Below, piece by piece: positions 1 to 7,249 of a stretch of DNA of 64,000 bases. Below the pieces are notes generated by a model that did no database searches, was not told the origin of the DNA, and worked only from the letters and a program-made list of their open reading frames with translations. Position 1 is the stretch's first letter; each line of letters starts with the position of its first letter. The position numbers and the translations under genes are program-made. This DNA is from CBDFLA01 sp965248915 (GTDB lineage Bacteria > Pseudomonadota > Alphaproteobacteria > M2410), in contig OZ252216.1 in assembly GCA_965248915.1 (NCBI GenBank), positions 186,001 to 250,000 of the forward strand, read 5' to 3'.

Positions 1-149
1 CACTTGTCCCAATTGTAAATGTGAACGTCGGTGCCACAGATTGCGGTCTTCTTGACCTGGATACGAACGTCATTGTGACCACACGGCGGCTCCGGGATGT
101 CTTCCATCCAGATACCAACTTCAGATTTTGCTTTGACCAAAGAACGCAT
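1..149 (-). CDS. tdh: L-threonine 3-dehydrogenase, N-terminal fragment cut by the window edge
   Basis: The first 49 codons are visible; the rest lies left of base 1. The product oxidises L-threonine to 2-amino-3-ketobutyrate with NAD+ in the cytoplasm. The visible peptide starts MRSLVKAKSEVGIWMEDIPE and contains ICGTDVHIYNWDKW, the catalytic-zinc cysteine region of Tdh within the medium-chain dehydrogenase family. The start at 149 is preceded by AAGGAG seven bases upstream, and this ribosome site overlaps the TAA stop of kbl. The two genes are therefore almost certainly co-transcribed and translationally coupled, giving the classical kbl-tdh threonine degradation operon. Confidence 0.9.
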   Translation of the reverse strand, partial: MRSLVKAKSEVGIWMEDIPEPPCGHNDVRIQVKKTAICGTDVHIYNWDK

Positions 150-160
150 GGAAAGTCTCC

Positions 161-1351
161 TTAGGAAATGACGCCGAGCTCTCGGCCAACATCTGCAAAA
201 GCCGAGATGGCTGTGTCGAGATGCGCGCGTGTATGTGCAGCTGAAAGTTGTGTGCGGATGCGGGCTTGGCCCTTTGGCACGACCGGGAATGAGAACCCAA
301 TGACATAAATGCCCTTCTCAAGCAATCGGTCTGCCATCTCTCCGGCCAGTTTGGCATCGCCTAACATCACAGGCGAGATCGGATGTCCATTTCCACCCAT
401 TGCGAAACCGAGCGCGCTCATTTGTTCTCTGAAGTAGTCGGTATTGGATTGGAGCTGCTCGCGCAATCCGCCCGATGTCTCCAGCATTTCAAGAACTTTG
501 AGCGACGTGGCCACGATCATTGGGGCGACTGAGTTGGAGAACAGATAAGGACGCGAACGTTGTCGCAGCCATTCGACAATTTCTTTGCGCGCCGAAGTGT
601 AACCACCAGAGGCCCCTCCGAGCGCTTTTCCGAGTGTGCCGGTTACAATGTCGACCCGTCCTTCGACGCCACAAGCTTCCGGTGTCCCGCGACCGTTTGC
701 TCCGACAAATCCAACCGCGTGCGAGTCGTCGACCATGACCATGGCATCGTATTTCTCCGCCAAATCACAAATGGCTTCAAGGTTGGCGATGATACCATCC
801 ATAGAAAAGACACCATCCGTCGCGATAAGGCGGAAACGACAATCCTGCGAAGCCTTCAAATGCTCCTCGAGCTCGTCGATGTCGTTGTTGGCGTAACGCA
901 AACGACGGGCTTTGCACAAACGAACACCATCAATGATGCTGGCATGATTGAGTGCGTCACTGATGATGGCGTCGCGGTCATCTAGAAGTGTTTCGAACAA
1001 CCCTGTATTGGCGTCAAAACAAGATCCGTAGAGGATCGTATCTTCCATGCCGAGGAACTGGCTCAAGCGTTCTTCCAGCGCGCGGTGTGTCACTTGTGTC
1101 CCACAAATGAACCGTACCGATGACATGCCATAGCCATACTCACACAGAGCTTCACGACCGACTTCGATGAGATCCGGGTGGTCCGACAATCCAAGATAGT
1201 TGTTGGCACAAAAATTGATGACTTCACTGCCATCTTCGAGCCGGATCATAGCTTCTTGAGGTGAGGCAATCACGCGTTCATACTTATAGAGACCGGCCTC
1301 TTTGACAGTCTCGATTTCGTTGCGCAGATGGTCCAAGAATGAGGTGATCAT
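161..1351 (-). CDS. kbl: 2-amino-3-ketobutyrate CoA ligase (glycine C-acetyltransferase)
   Basis: A PLP enzyme of the alpha-oxoamine synthase family that cleaves 2-amino-3-ketobutyrate with CoA to glycine and acetyl-CoA, the second step of threonine breakdown after Tdh. The 396 residues match the family length. Visible features are the N-terminal NFCANNYLGLSDHP block, DDSHAVGF around residues 208-215 (cofactor-contacting Asp and His), and TGTLGKALGGASGGY, in which Lys242 should form the Schiff base. It lies directly upstream of tdh with an 11-base gap. Assignment to Kbl rather than 5-aminolevulinate synthase or BioF rests on overall similarity to Kbl and on the tdh neighbour. Confidence 0.95.
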   Translation of the reverse strand: MITSFLDHLRNEIETVKEAGLYKYERVIASPQEAMIRLEDGSEVINFCANNYLGLSDHPDLIEVGREALCEYGYGMSSVRFICGTQVTHRALEERLSQFLGMEDTILYGSCFDANTGLFETLLDDRDAIISDALNHASIIDGVRLCKARRLRYANNDIDELEEHLKASQDCRFRLIATDGVFSMDGIIANLEAICDLAEKYDAMVMVDDSHAVGFVGANGRGTPEACGVEGRVDIVTGTLGKALGGASGGYTSARKEIVEWLRQRSRPYLFSNSVAPMIVATSLKVLEMLETSGGLREQLQSNTDYFREQMSALGFAMGGNGHPISPVMLGDAKLAGEMADRLLEKGIYVIGFSFPVVPKGQARIRTQLSAAHTRAHLDTAISAFADVGRELGVIS

Positions 1352-1464
1352 GGGGGCACCCTTGTCGATGTGTGACAGTTATTGCGGCGCCCTCATAACC
1401 TGGCCAGGAAGCAAGGTCAACGACAGCTGGAAATGGAAGCTTGTTGACAGCTTGTCAGTCCAAT

Positions 1465-2403
1465 TCACTCGCTCTCGACAGGTCCACCATTCTCGATCCA
1501 GCCTGCGCAATCAAGCGAGAGAGTTTTCCCCATCACTTCTTCGTAGAGTTTAAGGTCTTCTTCGTTGAGGACGTCTTTCCAGCGGCCATTGGTTCCCTTG
1601 TTGATAAAGGTGTCGGCACCCCCTTTGAAGCCGAAATCAATGCCGGGCCCCGTGACTATGTCCGGGTTCTTTTTCACGGTGGCAAAGGTACAGGCTTCAA
1701 CAATTCCCGGCCATTTCTCTTCCGGAATTTCGATATTCAGATAGGAGGCAACACGCTTCATTTCCTTGTCGAGGTCATCAAGCATGTCGCCGTAATGGAA
1801 GAACTCGATGTTTGGTAAGTTTCGGAATTCCCACCAGGTTTTGATGTGATGGAGGTGTGACCAATAAGGCCATCCATCGTTCTCCCAATCAAACCATCCT
1901 TGCGTCATCCACTTTTGCCAACTCCCATGAACATCGCCATCGTAAGTGGGCATTGGATCGCCGACGCGGTCTGGAATGATGTTCATGAGGTCCAGAAACT
2001 CCGGTGTATGATTTCCCCAGTGATTGAGCAATGACATGAACACGTCGCGCGGGTCGCGGCCAACAACAATGTACTTTGCTTCTGGATAATAGGGCAGACC
2101 GTCGAGCGGGAGGTGTGACTTGATGAACCGGCGATGTGTTTGCGCTTCGAGAGTCCCCAACACGTCGTCGAGGGGGAAGATCCTCATATCGAGCCAAGGC
2201 GAAATCTCAGTAATGACTCCAGGTATTTCCCGGTCCCAAAAGATCAAGTAGGCCACAATCGTCTGCATCCAAGTCGTGCCTGCCTTGTAAGATGTGGAAA
2301 TGATCACATCATCAGGACGAACCTTGAAATCACGCCACCGTTCTGTATCGAGGTGATGGTTTTGATAGATGTGGCGGATTTCTGGTTTGGACTTGGTGGA
2401 CAC
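1465..2403 (-). CDS. Sulfotransferase family protein (PAPS-dependent)
   Basis: Likely transfers sulfate from PAPS to a hydroxyl or amine acceptor in the cytosol; the acceptor is unknown. TSYKAGTTW (residues 37-45) is the 5'-phosphosulfate loop, IVVGRDPRDVFMSLLNH is the 3'-phosphate site, KSHLPLDGLP carries the likely catalytic His, and a C-terminal KGTNGRWKDVLNEEDL matches the final PAPS-binding segment of cytosolic aryl/steroid sulfotransferases. I place the start at GTG 2403 because GGAGG lies seven bases upstream. A longer frame to 2490 would add 29 residues that do not resemble the family. The product is then 312 residues, close to eukaryotic-type SULT length. It is divergent from the YkvI-like gene. 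Confidence 0.85.
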   Translation of the reverse strand: MSTKSKPEIRHIYQNHHLDTERWRDFKVRPDDVIISTSYKAGTTWMQTIVAYLIFWDREIPGVITEISPWLDMRIFPLDDVLGTLEAQTHRRFIKSHLPLDGLPYYPEAKYIVVGRDPRDVFMSLLNHWGNHTPEFLDLMNIIPDRVGDPMPTYDGDVHGSWQKWMTQGWFDWENDGWPYWSHLHHIKTWWEFRNLPNIEFFHYGDMLDDLDKEMKRVASYLNIEIPEEKWPGIVEACTFATVKKNPDIVTGPGIDFGFKGGADTFINKGTNGRWKDVLNEEDLKLYEEVMGKTLSLDCAGWIENGGPVESE

Positions 2404-2570
2404 GAACGGGCCTCCGCAACAGGTGAATGTAAGAATCACTCTAAGGTCTAAGAAGCCGTCTGCAAAGGTCGCCGATCTTAACGGGGACATCTCCTTACTT
2501 CACAAGACGAATTTTATCTGCGTACAGTGCCTTTGCACCGCACAAGCTCGCAAAGGACGAAACAAGGCTC

Positions 2571-3659
2571 ATGTCTCTATCAAAGTTCCTGCAGATCTAT
2601 GTTGTGCCAGGTGCTGTGTTTCAGTCGATCCTCGTTGGTGGTGGCTACGGCACCGGTCGCGAAGTGGTGGAGTATTTCACGCAATATGGCGCTGTCGGCG
2701 GGCTCATGGCCATCGCGGTTGCTTTTTCTCTATTTTTACTTGTCATCGGTTTGACATTTGAAATTGGTCGAAGATTTCAAGCTTATGACTACCGCACATT
2801 TTTTCAACAGATCCTGGGGCGAGCTTGGCCAGCGTACGAAATTTTCGCGTTCTTTATGTTGATGCTTGTCTTTGCGGTTCTCATTTCAGCAGCCAGCGAA
2901 GTGCTCAATGATCAATTCGGTGTGCCAATACCTGCTGGCATGGCTGTCATGCTTCTGCTGGTTGGGACCTTGGAATATTTTGGCCGCGAGGTGGTGACCA
3001 GGGTGCTAACCTTTTGGTCGCTTTTTCTTTACATCGTCTTCATTGCGTTTCTTGTCGCCGTATTCTCACAGCTTTCTGGTCGAATTGGTGAGGCATTCGA
3101 TGCCGGGGCCGTTGAGCCCGGTTGGGCGCTCTCAGGCTTCAAATACGCCATGTACAACATGACAGCGGCACCGATTGTACTCTACGTGGCGCGCGCGTTT
3201 GAGACCCGCTCCCAGGCGCTCACCTCGGCCGGGATTGCCACGGTGATTGCCCTTGCGCCTGCTTTGATTTTTCACGTAGCTTTTCTCGGCGCCTATCCCG
3301 AAATTCGAGCAGTCAACATTCCCGTTTACAGCATGATGGGTGATCTGGGCTTGGGCGTGTTGATGGTCTTCTTCACCATCATGTTGTTCGGTACGCTGAT
3401 CGAAACCGGTGCGGGGGTTTTGCAAGGGATCAACGAGCGGATTGATACGCATAGAAGCGAACGTGGTCTGAAGTCCCTTAGCAAAGTCTCTCATTCTCTG
3501 ATCGCAGTCGGCTTGATGAGTCTCAGCGCAATTCTGGCGAGTTTCGGCATTGTGGGCTTGATTGCCAAAGGTTACGGCACTCTGTCGTGGGGCTTCTTCG
3601 CGATCTACTTCATTCCGCTTGTGACGGTTGGCGTCTACAGACTCATGAACTCGAAGTAA
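2571..3659 (+). CDS. YkvI-family integral membrane protein
   Basis: A very hydrophobic 362-residue protein with about ten predicted membrane helices. It resembles the uncharacterised YkvI family, which is distantly related to amino-acid/sodium symporters of the APC superfamily. The N-terminal block VGGGYGTGREVVEYF is the recognisable signature; the unwound glycine-rich first helix is typical of substrate sites in LeuT-fold carriers. The role is probably solute transport at the inner membrane, but no substrate can be given. The last 17 bases overlap the end of the convergent hydrolase gene. The upstream 167 bp is shared with the divergent sulfotransferase, so co-regulation is possible. Confidence 0.7.
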   Translation: MSLSKFLQIYVVPGAVFQSILVGGGYGTGREVVEYFTQYGAVGGLMAIAVAFSLFLLVIGLTFEIGRRFQAYDYRTFFQQILGRAWPAYEIFAFFMLMLVFAVLISAASEVLNDQFGVPIPAGMAVMLLLVGTLEYFGREVVTRVLTFWSLFLYIVFIAFLVAVFSQLSGRIGEAFDAGAVEPGWALSGFKYAMYNMTAAPIVLYVARAFETRSQALTSAGIATVIALAPALIFHVAFLGAYPEIRAVNIPVYSMMGDLGLGVLMVFFTIMLFGTLIETGAGVLQGINERIDTHRSERGLKSLSKVSHSLIAVGLMSLSAILASFGIVGLIAKGYGTLSWGFFAIYFIPLVTVGVYRLMNSK

Positions 3660-4929
3660 CATCGTCTGACGACACGTCACTCTTCTTCCGATGATTGGCA
3701 AGCGCCCATTCGAGAAATGCATGAACCGCATCAACGGTGTGTTCGGTTCGAATGGAATGAACAACCTCATAGGCATGTTGTGCCCAAGGAAGTTCAGCGT
3801 AGGCTGCTGGCGCGTTTGAGGATTGTCTGAGTTCATCAACAAAGTCCTGCGCACCCTCCACTGGAGCGAGGACGTCGTGTGTCCCATGGATGACGAAGAA
3901 CGGCGGCGCGTCTTCAGAGACCTGTGATATCGGTGAGACCAATTCCCAAAGGGCGCGGTCGTCTCCAGGCGAGGAAGGCATAACCGACTGGGTCAAGAAA
4001 TCGATCATGCCGGGCCCATAGCGGCCTTCACCGCGATCGAGAAAATCGTAGATGCCATAAAATGGGACCGCGGCAGAAATGGATGTGTCGGCATTTTCAA
4101 ATCCCGGCTGCAACACGGCCTTGTTTCCGGTCAGAGCGGTGAGGGACGAAAGATGACCTCCTGCCGAACCACCGGTGATGGCAATGAAGTCTGTATCCAG
4201 CCCATACGTGTTTCCATTCTCGTGCAGCCAAGCGATCGCGCGCTTCACGTCGATCACATGGTCTGGAAAACGAGCGTTGGGGCTCAACCGGTAATTGATC
4301 GCGACGCAGGCCCAACCTCGTTGAGCAAGATGCATCACTAGCGGCATCGCTTGCTGTTGCTTGTGGCCGACAACCCAGGCACCGCCATGAACTTGTAGGA
4401 GAACAGGGCAAGGCGTATCGGGAGCGGGAGCGGGATCGGGGAGATAGATGTCGAGCGTGTGGCGTTCATGCTCATCCGAATAAGCCAGATCTGCAATTCG
4501 TTTGACCCCTGGGCGTTTCATGGCGAAAGGCAGCAGCCACTCGCGAGGTGCAATTGAAGGGCGAAAGGTCTCACGGCGATCATCCGGTATCTCTAGGCGA
4601 AACTCCTCTCCCAAAGCGTCATCAAGAGATTTGATCAGTACCTTCTTGTTCTCGTTGGCCAGAACGAAAACGACGCCAAGGCCAGCCCAAGACGCAAAAG
4701 AAATCGCCAAGCCCCATGATCCCTGCCAAACCTCAAAAACCCCAAAGAGGGCGAAAAAGAGGGTCAAGAGCAGTTGCACCGCGATGAAATGCAACGGCAT
4801 TTCGCTGGCCATCAGACTTAAGAAAAAGTAGGGGATGATCACCGGACCCGCCTTGTTATTGAGGCGAATGAGGGCAGTTGTGGTCCAGGCGGCGCCAATG
4901 AAGCAGCCAATCAAGTAAAGCCAAGCCAT
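3643..4929 (-). CDS. Membrane-anchored alpha/beta hydrolase (BD-FAE / esterase-lipase type)
   Basis: About 100 N-terminal residues contain several hydrophobic helices (start MAWLYLIGCFIGAAWTTTAL), followed by a soluble alpha/beta hydrolase domain. The catalytic features are complete: HGGAWVVGHK forms the oxyanion hole, GGSAGGHLSS holds the nucleophilic Ser, the Asp is in HGTHDVLAPVEGA, and the His is in AQHAYEVVH. The family includes carboxylesterases and kynurenine-formamidase-like enzymes, so ester hydrolysis at the membrane is the likely activity; the substrate is unknown. At 428 residues it is longer than the usual ~300 because of the membrane part. The C-terminus ends in a Ser/Asp-rich tail. 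Its 3' end overlaps the YkvI-like gene tail to tail. Confidence 0.85.
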   Translation of the reverse strand: MAWLYLIGCFIGAAWTTTALIRLNNKAGPVIIPYFFLSLMASEMPLHFIAVQLLLTLFFALFGVFEVWQGSWGLAISFASWAGLGVVFVLANENKKVLIKSLDDALGEEFRLEIPDDRRETFRPSIAPREWLLPFAMKRPGVKRIADLAYSDEHERHTLDIYLPDPAPAPDTPCPVLLQVHGGAWVVGHKQQQAMPLVMHLAQRGWACVAINYRLSPNARFPDHVIDVKRAIAWLHENGNTYGLDTDFIAITGGSAGGHLSSLTALTGNKAVLQPGFENADTSISAAVPFYGIYDFLDRGEGRYGPGMIDFLTQSVMPSSPGDDRALWELVSPISQVSEDAPPFFVIHGTHDVLAPVEGAQDFVDELRQSSNAPAAYAELPWAQHAYEVVHSIRTEHTVDAVHAFLEWALANHRKKSDVSSDDVTSSS

Positions 4930-5084
4930 GTGAATTGGAGACCTGTTCTTGTTGTTTTTCGGGTCAAATAAATCCTAGTTCAAAATGGAACCCCTGGGAA
5001 AACATTTGATCATTCCAGGCGCAATGTCGCATGGTTGGCTGGCAATACTGATCCATGATGCATATTCCAGTGAAAGGGCTTGAG

Positions 5085-6323
5085 ATGGGTACACTTGAGA
5101 TCGTCAATGCCGAACTTCTGAACCCAGAGAGTGGCGACATGACAACCGGCGCCCATCTCGTCATTGAAGGCGACACCATTAAGGAAGTCAGCACTGGTCC
5201 CTCGAATGGAAACGCTGACCAAACCATTGACGCCAAAGGGGCCACCGTGATGCCCGGGCTCATCGACGCCCATGTGCATGCTTTTCTTACCAGCATGGAC
5301 TTGGCGAGCCTGTCGACCAAGCCCATGAGCCTTCATGCGGTTGAGGCGGCGAGAGCCTTGGAAGCGATGACAAAACGCGGCTTTACAACGGTGCGAGATG
5401 CGGCCGGTGCCGATTGGGGGTTGGCCTCTGCCGTCGAGCGCGGACTAATTGAGGGTCCACGCGTCTACTATTCAGGCCGCTCCATTTCCCAAACCGGTGG
5501 GCACGGCGATCCGAGACCCTTCTCTGAAGATCCTGCGGTGTGTGCATGTGGCGCATTTTCGAGCTGGCTGTCTCATGTGGTCGACGGCGTCGATGCCGTG
5601 CGCACCGCCGTCCGCAGTGAGCTAAGACATGGGGCCAAGCAAATCAAACTTATGGCCTCAGGTGGCGTCGCATCTCCAACAGATCCACTCATGAGCCTGC
5701 AAATGAGCCTGGACGAAATGAAGGTCGCAACCGATGAGGCGAGAGATTGGGGCACCTACACCATGGCCCATGCCTATGCGCCGGAAGCGATCCGGCGTGC
5801 CGTCGAGGCGGGCGTGCGCAGTATTGAACACGGCAATCTTCTCGATGAACCTGTTGCAAAACTCATGGCGGAGAAGGACGCCTTTCTTGTTCCAACCCTG
5901 GTGACCTATCACACACTTCACGAGTTGGGACGCAGTGCCGGATTTCCTGAAGTGAGTCTCAATAAACTGTCGAGCGTATTGGACGCCGGACTACGTTCTC
6001 TGGAAATCGCAAAGGCCGCTGGCGTGCCTATGGGCTACGGCACGGATCTTCTTGGCGATGCGCACAGCCAACAGTGTCGCGAGTTCACAATCCGCTCAGA
6101 AGTGCTGTCACCGCTTGAACTCATTCGGTCGGCCACTACCGTCAATGCAAATCTTCTCAATGAGACGGGCCGTCTTGGTATTTTAAAAGAAGGCGCCCTC
6201 GCCGACATCATCTTCGTGAGTGGAAATCCACTCGAAGACATCAATGTGTTGGCAACGCCGGAAGAACATTTGCGTCTGGTGATGAAGGCAGGTCGCGTGC
6301 AAGTCGATCATCGCGCCGAGTAA
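5085..6323 (+). CDS. Amidohydrolase family protein (imidazolonepropionase/prolidase-like)
   Basis: A metal-dependent hydrolase of the amidohydrolase superfamily acting on C-N bonds; the substrate is not identifiable. Metal ligands are visible: DAHVHAF (HxH), the Lys in KQIKLMASGG (probably the carboxylated bridging lysine), His in TMAHAYAPEA, His in RSIEHGNLLDE, and Asp in YGTDLLGD. The C-terminal part GRLGILKEGALADIIFVSGNPLEDI rebuilds the small beta-sandwich typical of this family. I prefer ATG 5085, which has AAAGGG upstream, to ATG 5055, which has no ribosome site. No signal peptide is apparent, so it is likely cytoplasmic. It stands alone, with no obvious operon partner. Confidence 0.85.
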   Translation: MGTLEIVNAELLNPESGDMTTGAHLVIEGDTIKEVSTGPSNGNADQTIDAKGATVMPGLIDAHVHAFLTSMDLASLSTKPMSLHAVEAARALEAMTKRGFTTVRDAAGADWGLASAVERGLIEGPRVYYSGRSISQTGGHGDPRPFSEDPAVCACGAFSSWLSHVVDGVDAVRTAVRSELRHGAKQIKLMASGGVASPTDPLMSLQMSLDEMKVATDEARDWGTYTMAHAYAPEAIRRAVEAGVRSIEHGNLLDEPVAKLMAEKDAFLVPTLVTYHTLHELGRSAGFPEVSLNKLSSVLDAGLRSLEIAKAAGVPMGYGTDLLGDAHSQQCREFTIRSEVLSPLELIRSATTVNANLLNETGRLGILKEGALADIIFVSGNPLEDINVLATPEEHLRLVMKAGRVQVDHRAE

Positions 6324-6436
6324 GGCGCGGGCCTAAAGGCGTGACGTTGCTGCAAGCAACCACCTGGACTTGCTTCCCCAGCCGTTCTTATAGTGGGGTA
6401 GCTGCTTTGTATCAGATAATCTGAGACACAGACACA

Positions 6437-7126
6437 ATGTCAGATGGCCCTGTAGAAATAGAAATCAGCAATGAATTCGCCAAAGCCGGCGTCAAGATCA
6501 CCCTTGGTGCGATCACCTATTCGGTTCCAGAAGAATTGAATTCAGAGAAAGTCGAGGAAGCCTTCAACCAGGCAACAGAGAGGGCGGCCGCTCGTGTGGC
6601 TGAAAAGCGCTCCGCTGACTTGGAAGAGATCGCAACCACCAGGCAGGCGTTCAAAGCGCTCGGCAAAGACCCAAGCCGGTACAGACCGTCTTCCGAAGCG
6701 CTCTACCGTCGCATCGCCACCGGCAAGGGTCTTTGGCGCGTGAACGATATCGTGGATGCCAACAACATCATGTCCTTGGACGCCAAGTGGCCGGTAGGAA
6801 ATTATGATCTCGCCAAAATCGAGCCACCCGTGAAGCTTCGGTTGGGGCGATCGGGTGAACCCTATGTCGGCGTCGGGCGGAGTGACATCAATATCGAGTG
6901 CCTAACGGTTCTATCAGACCTGCAAGGGTCGTTCGGGGCGCCATTCTCAGATTCTGAGCGAACCAAAGTGACGCCTCAGACGCGTCATGTCATGTCCGTG
7001 CTTTATGTATACGGGGATGCACAAGGGATGGACGCATTGATAAAGAGGTCGGTCGAAACGCTCAAAAATCTGCTGGGCGCATCAAAGATAGAGGTCCAGA
7101 CAGTGATCCAAACCGAAACACTCTGA
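6437..7126 (+). CDS. B3/B4 domain protein (PheRS beta editing-domain homologue)
   Basis: The 229-residue protein carries the B3/B4 fold found in the beta subunit of phenylalanyl-tRNA synthetase, where it clears mischarged tRNA. Free-standing copies are common in bacteria. Recognisable blocks are FKALGKDPSRYRPSSEALYR and the following LWRVNDIVDANNIMSL, and a late GSFGAPFSDSERTKVT segment. The free-standing proteins are suspected to act on aminoacyl-tRNA or a small ligand, but the reaction is not established. The protein appears cytoplasmic. It lies between the amidohydrolase and the zinc protease on the same strand, with gaps of more than 100 bp on each side, so it is probably transcribed alone. 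Confidence 0.8.
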   Translation: MSDGPVEIEISNEFAKAGVKITLGAITYSVPEELNSEKVEEAFNQATERAAARVAEKRSADLEEIATTRQAFKALGKDPSRYRPSSEALYRRIATGKGLWRVNDIVDANNIMSLDAKWPVGNYDLAKIEPPVKLRLGRSGEPYVGVGRSDINIECLTVLSDLQGSFGAPFSDSERTKVTPQTRHVMSVLYVYGDAQGMDALIKRSVETLKNLLGASKIEVQTVIQTETL

Positions 7127-7249
7127 CCTCACCGGAAATTCACCTGACAGGCAATCTGATTTGTGGCAGATTTCGCCTCGATTTATACGTGGGTCTCAGT
7201 CCAGATTCTCGAGACCTGTACAAAGACGACTATGGAGTAGCGCAGCGAA

